From Shewanella fodinae (GTDB taxonomy: Bacteria > Pseudomonadota > Gammaproteobacteria > Enterobacterales > Shewanellaceae), in NCBI RefSeq assembly GCF_014651955.1, contig NZ_BMXW01000006.1, forward strand, positions 68,021-132,020: a stretch of DNA of 64,000 bases, written 5' to 3'. Within the stretch, counting starts at the first letter, position 1; each line of letters opens with the position of its first letter. The position numbers were made by a program, and so were the translations under genes. Under the pieces are notes generated by a model that ran no database searches, was not told where the DNA came from, and worked only from the letters and a program-made list of their open reading frames with translations. Positions 18,268 to 28,578 of the stretch are shown one piece after another.

Positions 18268-19227
18268 ATGAAACACATCGATTTTGAAAAACTCGACCTA
18301 CTGAGTTTAATGATCATTGTTGGATTGTGTGAAAACAAATCAGCTACCCATGTTTCAAAAATCCTCAATGTACCGCAATCAAAGATTAGCCGTTGCTTAA
18401 GAAATGTTAGAACAATTTTTGGCAACGAATTATTTTATAGAAAGAAATATGGATTAATTCCTAACGAATATGCTAAGCGGATCTATCCAATTGCGAAAGA
18501 AATAGTAGATCACGCGCATAGTTTTAACAATCTCGCCAATAATCAACAAAATAGTGAACGTTGGTTTGAAGTGGCTGTTCCGGGCTTAGTCACTTATTTA
18601 TATCCCAAAGCCTTAATGCAATCTATCCGTAATGAAGATAAACAGTTCCATCTGAATATTGTGCCGTGGAATAACAGCACTTTACAGGGGATTATGGATG
18701 GTGAAATTACCATGGGCGTTTGCTGTGGTAACCATCAAGATGCCATGAAACTGGTCGATGGTCAGTACGAGATCGAATCGTTGAAACGGTTGGAAGATAT
18801 TTTCCTGATCTGTAGCAGTAAACATCCGTTGTTGCAGCAGGAAATCACCCTCGAATCGATTGCCAAGTTTCCTTTTATCAAAACTGACCTCGGTTGTAAT
18901 CCGCACGCAACCTGTCCGTTTGAAGATTGGTGCCACCGTAATGAGATCCAACTGGATGTAGAGATCAGCATTAGCAGTGTTTCATCGCTGTTTAATTATC
19001 TGGAAGAAAGCCAGGCGGTATGTCTGGTGCCTTATAAGTCCGTTTTTGATCTGCTGGCCGATGTACCAACATTACATGGCTGTAAGCTGGCGGAATCCGA
19101 AACAATGCGCATGTTTGGCATCGCCGAACCCAAAACCGTTGAAATGGTAGCGCCGACCGATAGTAATGATATTGAGCTAAATTGGCTCAAACAGAAAGTA
19201 AGAGAAGTGACCCAGGCCCTGGTGTAA
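18268..19227 (+). CDS. LysR family transcriptional regulator
   Basis: 319 residues from the ATG after GGAG (an earlier in-frame start at 18196 adds only an unlikely hydrophobic leader). N-terminal HTH (residues ~10-65: LSLMIIVGLCENKSATHVSK, LNVPQSKISRCLRNVRTIFG) and a periplasmic-binding-like effector domain. AT-rich 5' half, then base use like the neighbours. Divergent from the DUF2726-nrfBCD unit across 378 bases, so it may control it, but that is inference. A plain gap of about 90 bases leads into menD. Confidence 0.8.
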   Translation: MKHIDFEKLDLLSLMIIVGLCENKSATHVSKILNVPQSKISRCLRNVRTIFGNELFYRKKYGLIPNEYAKRIYPIAKEIVDHAHSFNNLANNQQNSERWFEVAVPGLVTYLYPKALMQSIRNEDKQFHLNIVPWNNSTLQGIMDGEITMGVCCGNHQDAMKLVDGQYEIESLKRLEDIFLICSSKHPLLQQEITLESIAKFPFIKTDLGCNPHATCPFEDWCHRNEIQLDVEISISSVSSLFNYLEESQAVCLVPYKSVFDLLADVPTLHGCKLAESETMRMFGIAEPKTVEMVAPTDSNDIELNWLKQKVREVTQALV

Positions 19228-19316
19228 CGGCCTGACACGTTTTTTAACTATCTGAACATACATTGCATACCGCAAACAGGTTACACTAACAGCCATCCAC
19301 CACAGGGTGTCTGTTT

Positions 19317-21038
19317 ATGCAAAAGAATCAACACGCCGATCTGAATCTACTTTGGGGCGAACTCATTCTGGAAGAACTGGCGCGGCTGGGAGTACAACAT
19401 GTGTGTATGGCTCCTGGCTCACGTTCTACCCCCTTGACCTTGGCGGCGGCCAGGCAGACGAAGCTGCAACAACATCTGCATTTCGATGAACGAGGACTGG
19501 GCTTTTACGCCATGGGATTGGCGAAGGCCAGTCGTGCCCCAGTGGCAATTATTACCACTTCCGGCACCGCGGTTGCCAATCTATTGCCAGCAGTGGTTGA
19601 AGCCTGGCTGACGCAAGTACCTTTGATTGTGTTATCTGGAGATCGTCCACCGGAATTGATTGACTGTGGGGCCAATCAGGCAATCCATCAGCCCGAGATC
19701 TATGGCCAATATGCACGACCCGTTAATCTGCCAACACCGGATCTGGCTATCGCACCACAAACACTGCTAACAACCGTGGATGAAGCGGTTTGCAATCAAC
19801 AATCCCCGGTGCATATCAACTGTATGTTCCGCGAACCATTATATCCGCAGGATTTGCACGCGCCGCTAGCGCAGGAACTCCATCATTACCTGTTACCATT
19901 GCAGTGCTGGCAAAGCCATGCCAAACCCTATAGTCAATACAGTCGGTTAATCTCGGGGCAATTACCAAGTCGCGACATGCTCAACCGCTTTGCCCATGGT
20001 CAGGGCGTTATTATCGCTGGTGCCCTAGATGCTGCAGAACAACCAGCGCAGTTGACAGAGTTAGCAGCCAAATTGGGCTGGCCCCTTTTGACCGATGCCC
20101 AGTCACAACTGCGGCAGCACCCGGCCGTTATCGGCAATATTGATCAGTTGCTGCAGCAACCTAAAGCCAAAGCACTATTGGAGCGCGCTGACCGGGTATT
20201 GGTGTTTGGCGGCCGTTTGCTGTCAAAGCGCTTAATTGCTTATCTAGCACAACAGGATTGGCAGAGTTACTGGCAAGTATTGCCATCACAACAAAGGTTG
20301 GATCCCAACCACAAAGCCAAAGAAATCTGGCTGACGCCGTTGACAGCGTTTGCCGCACTCGACTGGCCACGCTCCTCTGCTGCTAACTGGGCACTGGAGC
20401 TAATCACGGCCAATGAACAGTTACACCAACTGTTCCGACAGCAGATAGATAATGGTCCGTTTGGTGAAGCACAGGTGATCAGGGCCATAGCCGCCACGCA
20501 ACCGGGGAAACAGCAACTGTTCATCGGTAATAGTTTGCCGGTGCGGTTATACGATATGTTTGCACCAGTGACGGCCGACGCTGCGCAGACCTACACCAAT
20601 CGTGGCGCTTCCGGTATTGATGGCCTGATTGCGACCAGTTGTGGTATAGCAGCCCATCAGCAGCGACCGACAACACTGATTATTGGTGACATCTCCGCGT
20701 TGCATGATCTGAACTCTCTGGCACTGGCGCGACAGGCTAAAGGACCTTTAGTGCTGGTCATTCTCAATAACGATGGTGGTAGTATTTTTAACATTTTGCC
20801 GGTGCCCGATGAACAAGTGCGCCAACGCTATTACCGCCTCGAACACGGACTGGAATTTGGGTACGGCAGCGCCATGTTTGGTCTGCCCTATAACCGGGTG
20901 GAAGATTTACAGGCATTCAATGATGCCTATCAAGAAGCCTTAGCATATGACGGAGCGTCAGTGATTGAAGTTCGCGTCAGTCAGACCCAAGCCAGCGAGC
21001 AGATTGCTCAGTTGGGTCAATGGGTGAGACAAAGCTGA
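19317..21038 (+). CDS. menD: MenD, SEPHCHC synthase
   Basis: 573 residues, the normal size. First committed step of menaquinone synthesis: joins 2-oxoglutarate and isochorismate using thiamine diphosphate. Shows the ThDP-site glutamate region [15 protein letters not shown] near residue 60 and the C-terminal ThDP/Mg motif [10 protein letters not shown]...NNDGGSIFN (about residues 458-492). Starts the menD-H-C-E cluster; the menH start overlaps its stop. Menaquinone is the electron carrier needed by the dms, nrf and fdh systems in this window. Confidence 0.95.
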   Translation: MQKNQHADLNLLWGELILEELARLGVQHVCMAPGSRSTPLTLAAARQTKLQQHLHFDERGLGFYAMGLAKASRAPVAIITTSGTAVANLLPAVVEAWLTQVPLIVLSGDRPPELIDCGANQAIHQPEIYGQYARPVNLPTPDLAIAPQTLLTTVDEAVCNQQSPVHINCMFREPLYPQDLHAPLAQELHHYLLPLQCWQSHAKPYSQYSRLISGQLPSRDMLNRFAHGQGVIIAGALDAAEQPAQLTELAAKLGWPLLTDAQSQLRQHPAVIGNIDQLLQQPKAKALLERADRVLVFGGRLLSKRLIAYLAQQDWQSYWQVLPSQQRLDPNHKAKEIWLTPLTAFAALDWPRSSAANWALELITANEQLHQLFRQQIDNGPFGEAQVIRAIAATQPGKQQLFIGNSLPVRLYDMFAPVTADAAQTYTNRGASGIDGLIATSCGIAAHQQRPTTLIIGDISALHDLNSLALARQAKGPLVLVILNNDGGSIFNILPVPDEQVRQRYYRLEHGLEFGYGSAMFGLPYNRVEDLQAFNDAYQEALAYDGASVIEVRVSQTQASEQIAQLGQWVRQS

Positions 21039-21829
21039 TGCTGGCCTATCAATGTACAGGCGACAATCGGCAACCTAATCTGGTGCTGTTGCATGGATTT
21101 CTTGGTAGTGGCGCGGATTGGGCTCAGTTATTACCCGTCCTAAGCCAACATTTTTACTGTATTACTATCGACCTGCCAGGGCATGGCAACAGTAGCATCC
21201 AGAGGGTGCCAGAGCCGGGTTTCAAGGCGACGGTCGAGCTCCTGTTGCAGACACTGGACAATCTCGGGGTAAACCGTTTCCATCTGCTGGGTTATTCTCT
21301 GGGTGGACGTATCGCTTTGCATGTCGCACAAATGGCACCACAGCGTTTATTGAGTCTGCAGCTGGAGTCCTGCCATCCTGGCTTACTGACGGTGGCAGAA
21401 AAGGAACAACGCGCCGTTAGCGATTCGCAATGGGCTACCCGACTGGCACACCTGCCGATACAGCAATTTCTGGCACTCTGGTATCAACAGCCCGTGTTTG
21501 CCGAGTTATCTGACGCCGAGAAAGCGCTATTAATCGAACGCCGTAGTCAACAGAGCCCTGACGCGTTACTGGCGATGTTCCGTGCCACGTCTCTCGCTTG
21601 GCAACAGGATTTGCAGCAGGTCCCGGCCAGCTGTGGCTGTCCGGTACACTATTATTATGGCCAGCAGGATGCGAAATTTTCCGCGTTGGCACAACGCTGG
21701 CAGACACGGAGTAACATCCACTGCCATGCTATTGCTGCTGCGGGGCATAACAGCCATCAGGCCAATCCCCAGCAGTTTCTTGCAGCGCTTTTACCCGCTT
21801 TAGGTTCACCAGCGGAGGTTACCCTATGA
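21038..21829 (+). CDS. menH: MenH, SHCHC synthase
   Basis: About 263 residues. Alpha/beta hydrolase that eliminates pyruvate from SEPHCHC. Oxyanion/entry motif LLHGFLGSGADW, nucleophile elbow GYSLGG, an aspartate in YYGQQDAKF and the catalytic histidine in AAGHNSHQ complete the triad. The ATG at 21038 overlaps the menD TGA; an ATG at 21020 is also possible and would add six residues. Translationally coupled to menD and menC. Confidence 0.92.
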   Translation: MLAYQCTGDNRQPNLVLLHGFLGSGADWAQLLPVLSQHFYCITIDLPGHGNSSIQRVPEPGFKATVELLLQTLDNLGVNRFHLLGYSLGGRIALHVAQMAPQRLLSLQLESCHPGLLTVAEKEQRAVSDSQWATRLAHLPIQQFLALWYQQPVFAELSDAEKALLIERRSQQSPDALLAMFRATSLAWQQDLQQVPASCGCPVHYYYGQQDAKFSALAQRWQTRSNIHCHAIAAAGHNSHQANPQQFLAALLPALGSPAEVTL

Positions 21830-22869
21830 TTGCCGATTCCTTTACGCTTGCCCGTTACCATATTCCGTTGGAAGCACCTTTACCTGTAGGGAAACAGCGT
21901 ATTGAATTGCGTCAGGGATTAGTGCTCAAAGCCTGTGTTGGCGACCAGCAACATTATGTGGAAATCGCCCCGTTAAGCGGTCTAGATCGTGATGGCAGCC
22001 CCATTAACGGCTTCAGCCATGAGTTGCTGGATGACGTAATTACTGAAGCGCAACTACTGTTACAGTCTGTCATAGAAGGCGGACATGATCTTATTGCCGC
22101 CAGTAATCTCACCCAACTGCCGTCGCTGGCGTGGGGCTTAAGTCTGCTCAATGCCAAGATTGCAGGGCAGTTACCAGTACACCACCCCCAATTTGAACCT
22201 ATTCCGCTACTGGTTCCACGAGAAGGCGAACCCATAACCTTAACCAAGCAACGCATCAGCAACTTACCCACGCATATCCGTCGGGTAAAAATCAAAGTAG
22301 CGCAAACTTCTATGGCAGAAGAGCTGGCCCTGATCTATGCCGTGCTAGAGTTACGCCCAGAGCTAAAGCTACGGCTCGATGCCAACCAAGGCTTTGAGCA
22401 GCCACAGGCAGAAAGCTTCTGTGCCTGCCTGCCAAAGGCAGCTATCGAGTATTTCGAAGAGCCTTGCCGTATCTGGCAAAATAACCGGGCGCTGTTCGCC
22501 AGCACCGGCATCCCATTCGCACTAGATGAAACGCTGGCCAAAACAGCGGATTTTAAAGTGGCGGAGGATGCCTTCGAACATGGCCTGAGAGCACTGGTGA
22601 TCAAACCCATGTTGCTAGGCACACTGCAACGATTGCAACAACTGGTAGACGAAGCCAATGCGCTGGGTATTCGTAGTGTGCTGAGTTCGTCACTAGAAGC
22701 ATCACTGGGGATCCGTGATTTATGCCGGGTGGCAGCACTGTTAACCCCCGATGAAACCCCGGGCGCTGATACACTGTCGCCATTTAGCAAGGATTTGATC
22801 GTTGGCGATCAGCATAAGACCTGCTTGCAGTTTGAAGCGCTTACTCCTGTATTCAGTGTAGGGAAATAA
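21826..22869 (+). CDS. menC: MenC, o-succinylbenzoate synthase
   Basis: 347 residues, enolase-superfamily enzyme that dehydrates SHCHC to o-succinylbenzoate. Conserved KxK (RRVKIKV, about residue 155), metal ligands in RLDANQGF, EYFEEPC and FALDETLA, and the second lysine in ALVIKPMLLG. Overlaps menH by 4 bases and is followed by menE after 3 bases, so the four genes form one operon. Confidence 0.93.
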   Translation: MIADSFTLARYHIPLEAPLPVGKQRIELRQGLVLKACVGDQQHYVEIAPLSGLDRDGSPINGFSHELLDDVITEAQLLLQSVIEGGHDLIAASNLTQLPSLAWGLSLLNAKIAGQLPVHHPQFEPIPLLVPREGEPITLTKQRISNLPTHIRRVKIKVAQTSMAEELALIYAVLELRPELKLRLDANQGFEQPQAESFCACLPKAAIEYFEEPCRIWQNNRALFASTGIPFALDETLAKTADFKVAEDAFEHGLRALVIKPMLLGTLQRLQQLVDEANALGIRSVLSSSLEASLGIRDLCRVAALLTPDETPGADTLSPFSKDLIVGDQHKTCLQFEALTPVFSVGK

Positions 22870-22872
22870 TCG

Positions 22873-24267
22873 ATGTTGTCGCCCTTGCATCAGAGTGCCC
22901 GCCAGCATCCCACCGCCATTGCGCTGATGGCTAACGGCCGAGGCATCAGTTATCGCAATTTGAGTCAACAAGTACTGGCATTAGGTACACAGTTACGGGA
23001 CGCTGGATTACACGCGGGAGATAAACTTGCCTGTATTGCTGGCAATTGTGCCGAATTGGTGAAACTTTACTGGGCCTGCGTCGACAACGGCTTGCTATTT
23101 TGTCCCTTGTCACCCAAATTTCCTGACAGCCAGCTTGAAGGGTTGATGCAGCGCTTTGCGATCCAATACCTCTGGTGCCCAGACGATGCTCGTCAGCCGC
23201 TGTGGCAAACACGTCAGAGATTAAACCTCAATTTTGCCCTAACCGCGAATAGCACTGCACCAGAAATAGCACTGGATACTGCGGTTGACATTATTTTGAC
23301 CTCTGGCTCCAGTGGCACGCCGAAAGCCGCCATGCACAGTCTGGCTGGACATATCGCCAACGCCGAAGGCAGCCGCAGCTTAATCGCATTGCAAACCGGT
23401 GATGGCTGGTTGGCATCATTGCCGCTGTTTCATATTGGTGGAGTGGCGATTATCAATCGCTGTGCCCTAGCCGCAGCGACCACAGTATTGCCTGACAGCA
23501 GCTTGAGCCTGGCACAACAACTCAAACGCGATCCCATCAGCCACTTGTCACTGGTAGCCACCCAATTACAACAACTGCTGGATGAGGCGCCTAACAGTCT
23601 GTTACTCATCAAATATCTGCTACTCGGTGGCAGTGCTATCAGTCAGTCATTACTGGACCGTTTACAACCACTGGACATGCAGGTCTTCACCAGCTACGGC
23701 ATGACCGAAATGGGTTCGCAAATTACCACAGGGCCAGTTCGCACTGACGGTAGCAGCGGTAAACTACTGCCAGGACGCCAACTGCAAATCCGCGACAATA
23801 TCATCTGGGTACGGGGAGAAACGTTGTTTCTCGGCTATCTGCAGGATGATGGCAGTGTGGATAAAGCCACAGATGAGTCCGGTTGGTTTTGCAGTAAAGA
23901 CCGGGGATTCTTAGATGAGCAGGGGCGACTGCATATTCAAGGGCGCGCCGATAATATGTTCATCTGTGGTGGCGAAAATATTCAGCCAGAAGAAGTAGAG
24001 GCCGCATTAAAACTGCACCCAGATATTCTTGAAGCTATAGTGTTTCCAGAGCCAGATCTCAAATTTGGTTATCTGCCATCAGCAATAGTGAAAACCCGTA
24101 GCGGAGAATTGCCAGACGCGCAGGAGATCAAAGCGTTTCTTAGCCAGTATATTGCAGCATTCAAGCGACCTAGACGTTACTACGCTTGGCCAGCTATTGA
24201 TCAGACCGGTCTGAAAGTGCAACGGCAGCAGATCATTGCCCAAGTGACCAACACCGACCCTCACTAA
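22873..24267 (+). CDS. menE: MenE, o-succinylbenzoate-CoA ligase
   Basis: 464 residues, AMP-forming acyl-CoA ligase. Shows the AMP-binding loop LTSGSSGTPKAAMHS (about residues 140-154), the YGMTEMGSQ motif, and the C-terminal subdomain with ENIQPEEVEA. Last gene of the men unit. menB, menF and menA/ubiE are not in this window. A shared hairpin separates it from the converging rpoH. Confidence 0.93.
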   Translation: MLSPLHQSARQHPTAIALMANGRGISYRNLSQQVLALGTQLRDAGLHAGDKLACIAGNCAELVKLYWACVDNGLLFCPLSPKFPDSQLEGLMQRFAIQYLWCPDDARQPLWQTRQRLNLNFALTANSTAPEIALDTAVDIILTSGSSGTPKAAMHSLAGHIANAEGSRSLIALQTGDGWLASLPLFHIGGVAIINRCALAAATTVLPDSSLSLAQQLKRDPISHLSLVATQLQQLLDEAPNSLLLIKYLLLGGSAISQSLLDRLQPLDMQVFTSYGMTEMGSQITTGPVRTDGSSGKLLPGRQLQIRDNIIWVRGETLFLGYLQDDGSVDKATDESGWFCSKDRGFLDEQGRLHIQGRADNMFICGGENIQPEEVEAALKLHPDILEAIVFPEPDLKFGYLPSAIVKTRSGELPDAQEIKAFLSQYIAAFKRPRRYYAWPAIDQTGLKVQRQQIIAQVTNTDPH

Positions 24268-24284
24268 AATCGAGGCTCTCATCA

Positions 24285-24311
24285 TGTAAAAAGCCCGGCA
24301 TTTGCCGGGCT
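24285..24311 (-). terminator. rpoH terminator (may also serve menE)
   Basis: GCCCGGC / GCCGGGC (24293-24299, 24304-24310) with a 4-base loop. The minus-strand read-out ends in TTTTTAC, so it terminates rpoH. The plus-strand side lacks a T-run but has the same stem, so it may also stop menE transcripts. Confidence 0.8.
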
Positions 24312-24331
24312 CAGATAATTCTGACTCAGTC

Positions 24332-25189
24332 TCAAATTTCCATACATGCCTTGAGCTTGTTCATGGCATTTTTTTCCAACTGCCGGATACGTTCCGCTGA
24401 CACCTGATACTGGTCTGCCAAGTCCTGCAAGGTGGTTTTATCATCATCCAGCCAACGGGCTTTCAGAATATGCTGACTACGCTCATCCAGCGTTTTAATT
24501 GCAGCCAGCAACCGGGCCTGCGAGTTGGCTTCCCAGTTATCATTTTCCACCTGTTCGGCCACATCAGAAGAGTGATCCTCCAAGTACAGAGCAGGGGCAA
24601 AGTCATGGTCATCATCCTGATCACTGCTCATATCAAACGCCGCATCTTGGGCTGACATGCGTGACTCCATCTCGGTCACATCCGCCTTGGAGACGCCAAG
24701 ACTATCGGCCACCATGGAGACTTCTTCATCGCTGAACCAGCCAAGACGTTGCTTTGCCTTACGCAGATTGAAGAACAGCTTGCGTTGTGCCTTAGTGGTA
24801 GCAACCTTAACGATACGCCAGTTTTTCAAAACATATTCATGGATTTCCGCTTTAATCCAGTGCACGGCAAAAGAAACCAGACGCACGCCGACATCGGGGT
24901 CGAAGCGTTTTACCGCCTTCATCAAGCCTATGTTGCCTTCCTGAATTAAATCTGCCTGAGGCAAACCGTAACCGGCATAGCCACGGGCAATATGCACTAC
25001 AAAGCGCAGGTGCGACATAATAAGCCGCTTAGCCGCCTGCAGGTCACCTGTTTCCTGCAAACGCTTAGCCAATGCATATTCCTCATCAGCTTCCAGCATT
25101 GGCATGCTGCTCACTGAATGAATATAGGCTTCGAGACTGCTGCTTCCCTGAGGAACCATCAGTGCCATTGATTGCGTTTGATCAGTCAT
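24332..25189 (-). CDS. rpoH: RpoH, heat-shock sigma factor (sigma-32)
   Basis: 285 residues. Sigma-70 family with region 2 ([37 protein letters not shown]) and region 4 HTH near the end ([20 protein letters not shown]). The RpoH box [10 protein letters not shown] sits near residue 137. Directs RNA polymerase to heat-shock promoters. Lies downstream of ftsX on the same strand, the normal gammaproteobacterial order, with 157 bases between for its own promoters. Confidence 0.95.
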   Translation of the reverse strand: MTDQTQSMALMVPQGSSSLEAYIHSVSSMPMLEADEEYALAKRLQETGDLQAAKRLIMSHLRFVVHIARGYAGYGLPQADLIQEGNIGLMKAVKRFDPDVGVRLVSFAVHWIKAEIHEYVLKNWRIVKVATTKAQRKLFFNLRKAKQRLGWFSDEEVSMVADSLGVSKADVTEMESRMSAQDAAFDMSSDQDDDHDFAPALYLEDHSSDVAEQVENDNWEANSQARLLAAIKTLDERSQHILKARWLDDDKTTLQDLADQYQVSAERIRQLEKNAMNKLKACMEI

Positions 25190-25346
25190 TCACGCTCCCT
25201 TTCATTACTACAGTTCAATTAAAGGATTTCAACCGAACTTTTGCACTATCGGTTAATTGACATTATATGTCAACACAACTCGGTGCGGAGTGTTATTTTT
25301 GCTCCACAAATAGGACAATGCAAGTCCCAATTAGTTCACGGTAATA

Positions 25347-26309
25347 TCAGCTGGGTTCAATGGCCCGCAGGTGCTGTCGTACGGATAAATAAGACCCCAG
25401 CCAACCGAGAAACGATGCGGCACACACCATCTGTAACAATTCACTGAAACTCAGCGACTGTAGCTGCATGTTGCTGCCATAAAGCCCGATAAAAGTAGTC
25501 ACTGCACCGGATAAAAACCACACTAACAGATTGATAATCAGCCACGCTAAAGTACCACCAATAACACCGTACCAAATGCCAGTATAAAGGAATGGGCGCT
25601 GAATAAAGGCTTCGGTTGCGCCCACCAGCTTCATCACTTCAATCTCATTGCGCCGGTTCATAATTGCCAATCGAATGGTGTTGCCTATCACCAATACCAC
25701 AGCCAGGATCAGCAAAGCTGCCAATCCGAACACAGTGCGTTCCAACACGTTAACCAGTGCCTGGAGTTTCTCCAGCCATTCAATATCCAGCCGTCCGAAA
25801 CTGACTTCGGGTTCCTGCTCCAGCTTTGCCAATAACTCTCTGGCACCCACGGGGGTGGAGTAACGACTGCTGGGGGTTACAATAACCACTGCGGGTAGTG
25901 GATTTTCATCTAGATAAGAGAGCGCGTCACCAAAACCGGATTGTTGCTGAAACTCTGCCAGTGCCTGTGCTCGTGTGATGTATTTGATATCACTGATTTC
26001 AGGATAAACCTTAATGCGGGCGATCAGGCTTTGAATACTCTGTTCGGAGCGACTACCGTCTATGAACAGGGAAATCTGCGCGGCGCTGCTCCAAGAGTGC
26101 GTGATGTTTTCAACATTCTTAACCAGCACCTGTAATGCCGCCGGTAAACTCAAGCTCACCCCGAGTACGGCCATGGTCATAATGGAGGACACCGGCGTCC
26201 GCCACAACTCGCCCATGCTGGCAGTGGCATGCTGAATGTGACGGATGAAAAACATCACAATGCGGCCAGAGAGTGGTAGCTTGGAGCGGGTCAGCGAAGA
26301 TGGGGACAT
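25347..26309 (-). CDS. ftsX: FtsX, cell division membrane protein
   Basis: 320 residues. An N-terminal cytoplasmic stretch, then four membrane segments with a large periplasmic loop after the first (residues ~70-185) and the FtsX permease domain with a LIGATEAFI-like motif (VMKLVGATEAFIQRPFLY). Pairs with FtsE to regulate peptidoglycan amidases at the septum through the EnvC bridge. Starts 8 bases after the ftsE stop with an AGGAG site. Confidence 0.93.
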   Translation of the reverse strand: MSPSSLTRSKLPLSGRIVMFFIRHIQHATASMGELWRTPVSSIMTMAVLGVSLSLPAALQVLVKNVENITHSWSSAAQISLFIDGSRSEQSIQSLIARIKVYPEISDIKYITRAQALAEFQQQSGFGDALSYLDENPLPAVVIVTPSSRYSTPVGARELLAKLEQEPEVSFGRLDIEWLEKLQALVNVLERTVFGLAALLILAVVLVIGNTIRLAIMNRRNEIEVMKLVGATEAFIQRPFLYTGIWYGVIGGTLAWLIINLLVWFLSGAVTTFIGLYGSNMQLQSLSFSELLQMVCAASFLGWLGSYLSVRQHLRAIEPS

Positions 26310-26317
26310 AACAACTC

Positions 26318-27004
26318 CTAATCGCTCAAGGATTCAACGATATCGGCTTCACCACCAATCATACGCCCCTGCCGTAACGTCAGGGTACGATATTTCATAC
26401 GGGCGATCAGACCAAGATCATGGGTGGCAATCAACACACTGGTGCCAGCATCGTTAAAAGTCTCAAACAGCCGCAAAATGTCCATCGACAATTTAGGGTC
26501 GAGGTTGCCTGTCGGTTCATCGGCCAACAGCAGTGCCGGTTTGTTCACAATCGCTCGCGCAATGCCAACCCGCTGTTGCTCACCACCAGACAACATAATG
26601 GGGTAATGCCGTTCTTTGCCATATAGCCCTACCATATCCAGCGCACCTGCCACCCGCTTGCGAATTTCGCCCAGCGAAAAACCTTCAATCACTAACGGCA
26701 ACGCCACGTTGTCAAACACACTGCGGTCCATCAGCAGATGGTGGTTCTGGAAAATCATCCCTATCTGCCGTCGCAGATAAGGCACATGCTGGCGTTTGAT
26801 ATGGGCAATATCATGACCGTTGATATAGACCTTGCCTGCACTGGCGCGCTCAATCACGGTGATCAGTTTGAGCAAGGTACTCTTACCAGCACCAGAATGA
26901 CCGGTGAGGAATGCCATTTCTCCCCGTTGCAGGTGAAAGTTCACCTCGGTCAGCGCTTTCTGACCACCGGGATAGATTTTACTGACCTGCTCAAATCGAA
27001 TCAT
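26318..27004 (-). CDS. ftsE: FtsE, cell division ATPase
   Basis: 228 residues, ABC ATPase. Walker A GHSGAGKST (residues 36-44), signature LSGGEQQRVGIARA, Walker B LLLADEPTGNLD and the switch histidine in LIATHD. Forms the FtsEX complex at the divisome. Only 2 bases separate it from the ftsY stop, so it is co-translated in the ftsY-ftsE-ftsX operon. Confidence 0.95.
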   Translation of the reverse strand: MIRFEQVSKIYPGGQKALTEVNFHLQRGEMAFLTGHSGAGKSTLLKLITVIERASAGKVYINGHDIAHIKRQHVPYLRRQIGMIFQNHHLLMDRSVFDNVALPLVIEGFSLGEIRKRVAGALDMVGLYGKERHYPIMLSGGEQQRVGIARAIVNKPALLLADEPTGNLDPKLSMDILRLFETFNDAGTSVLIATHDLGLIARMKYRTLTLRQGRMIGGEADIVESLSD

Positions 27005-27006
27005 AC

Positions 27007-28335
27007 TCAGCTATCCGTCTTCTCCTGACTGAACAGGGCGTCGATAAAGTCTTTGGCGTTGAAGGTTCGTAGATCATCAATCTGTTCACCTACCCCTATG
27101 TAACGGATAGGAATACCAAATTTATCCGCAATGGCAAAGATCACCCCGCCTTTGGCAGTGCCATCAAGCTTACTGATAGTGATCCCCGAAATACCCACTG
27201 CTTCATGGAATAACTGTGCCTGACTGATGGCGTTCTGGCCCGTGCTGGCATCCAGTGTCAACATCACTTCGTGCGGTGCGGCGTCATCCAGCTTCTTCAT
27301 CACTCGCACCACTTTTTTCAGCTCATCCATCAGATGTGCTTTATTTTGCAGACGGCCAGCGGTGTCGGCGATCAACACATCCACTTTACGGGATTTTGCG
27401 GCCTGCAACGCATCAAACAATACGGAGGCACTGTCAGCACCGGTGTGCTGGGCGATGACCGGAATATTGTTCCGCTGGCCCCACACCTGCAGCTGTTCAA
27501 CCGCAGCGGCACGGAAAGTATCGCCTGCGGCCAGCATCACAGATTTACCTTGGCGCTGGTACTGTTTCGCTAGCTTGCCGATGGTCGTGGTTTTACCCAC
27601 GCCGTTCACCCCTACCATCAGGATCACAAACGGACCCGTGGCATTTTCCGGTACCAGTGGCTGGCTCACCGGTTCCAAGGTTGCCAGCATCTCTTGTTGC
27701 ATCAAAGCATACAGCGCTTCCGCATCTTTTAACTGTTTGCGGCTCGCATGTTCGGTGAGGTTATCGATCAATTTGCGCGTGGTTTCTACGCCTACATCGG
27801 CGATCAACAGTTGTTCTTCCAGCGCTTCAAACAAATCTTCATCAATTTTCTTGCCGCGGAACAAGCCAATAAAACCGCTGCCGATGTTCTCGCTGGTGCG
27901 CATCAACCCCCGTTTCAGTCGAGCAAATAGCCCTTCCTTATGTGGTTTAGCCTGCGGTTCCGGCTGTTGTTCTAGCTTCTCACCATGTTCATCGCTGGCT
28001 TTCGCTGCGGCAACATGATCAGCGACTGAAGGTTCTGCAGGGATGGTTGCAGTTACCGCTACTTCGTCATCAGTGCCTACCGCATGGTCATCAGTAACAG
28101 ACACTTCCTCGGCGATATCGTCAGCATCCGGCGACTCAGGCTCTTTGTCTGGTAGGTCTTGCTCTGCTTCGGCCGTTGGAACTGTGGTATTTGTATCCGC
28201 TGTCGCCGCCGCAGCGTCTGTTTCTGCAATCTCGCATGCTGTTTCGGCAGATGCAGACGTGGACTGCTGCAGCTCGGGCTTGGTTTCAGCGTCAGTATCT
28301 TTACGGAACCAGGAAAATAAACCTTTCTTTGCCAT
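27007..28335 (-). CDS. ftsY: FtsY, signal recognition particle receptor
   Basis: 442 residues. The first ~130 residues are an acidic, Ala/Glu/Asp-rich A domain of the kind that differs between species. The NG GTPase domain follows: GVNGVGKTTTIGKLAKQY (P-loop near residue 244), DTAGR, TKLDGTAKGG. Docks SRP-ribosome complexes at the membrane for cotranslational insertion. A 263-codon open frame on the plus strand inside it is only a shadow of its composition. First gene of ftsYEX. Confidence 0.95.
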   Translation of the reverse strand: MAKKGLFSWFRKDTDAETKPELQQSTSASAETACEIAETDAAAATADTNTTVPTAEAEQDLPDKEPESPDADDIAEEVSVTDDHAVGTDDEVAVTATIPAEPSVADHVAAAKASDEHGEKLEQQPEPQAKPHKEGLFARLKRGLMRTSENIGSGFIGLFRGKKIDEDLFEALEEQLLIADVGVETTRKLIDNLTEHASRKQLKDAEALYALMQQEMLATLEPVSQPLVPENATGPFVILMVGVNGVGKTTTIGKLAKQYQRQGKSVMLAAGDTFRAAAVEQLQVWGQRNNIPVIAQHTGADSASVLFDALQAAKSRKVDVLIADTAGRLQNKAHLMDELKKVVRVMKKLDDAAPHEVMLTLDASTGQNAISQAQLFHEAVGISGITISKLDGTAKGGVIFAIADKFGIPIRYIGVGEQIDDLRTFNAKDFIDALFSQEKTDS

Positions 28336-28578
28336 CAGTATTCAGTGCTCAATCTCTTGGGTGGGAATTGCCAGAAGCCTTGGAGGCCACTGTTCAGTGG
28401 TCGCGGATTTACCTGCTGCCAGCGTTTTCGCCTTCAACGGCAACTTTGTTATAGAATAGCGACGCTTCACTCCCCTCATCAGCCTTAACTGGCTGTTAAC
28501 GCTCTGCATTATGAAGGGATTTAAAATATTCGGTACAGTTTACCACTTTATTTCTGTCGGCAACATAACGGGGGCAAC

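Noticed and set aside
27227..28018. 263-codon plus-strand frame inside ftsY
   Set aside because: Antisense shadow of the GC-rich ftsY frame; no homology and no ribosome site.
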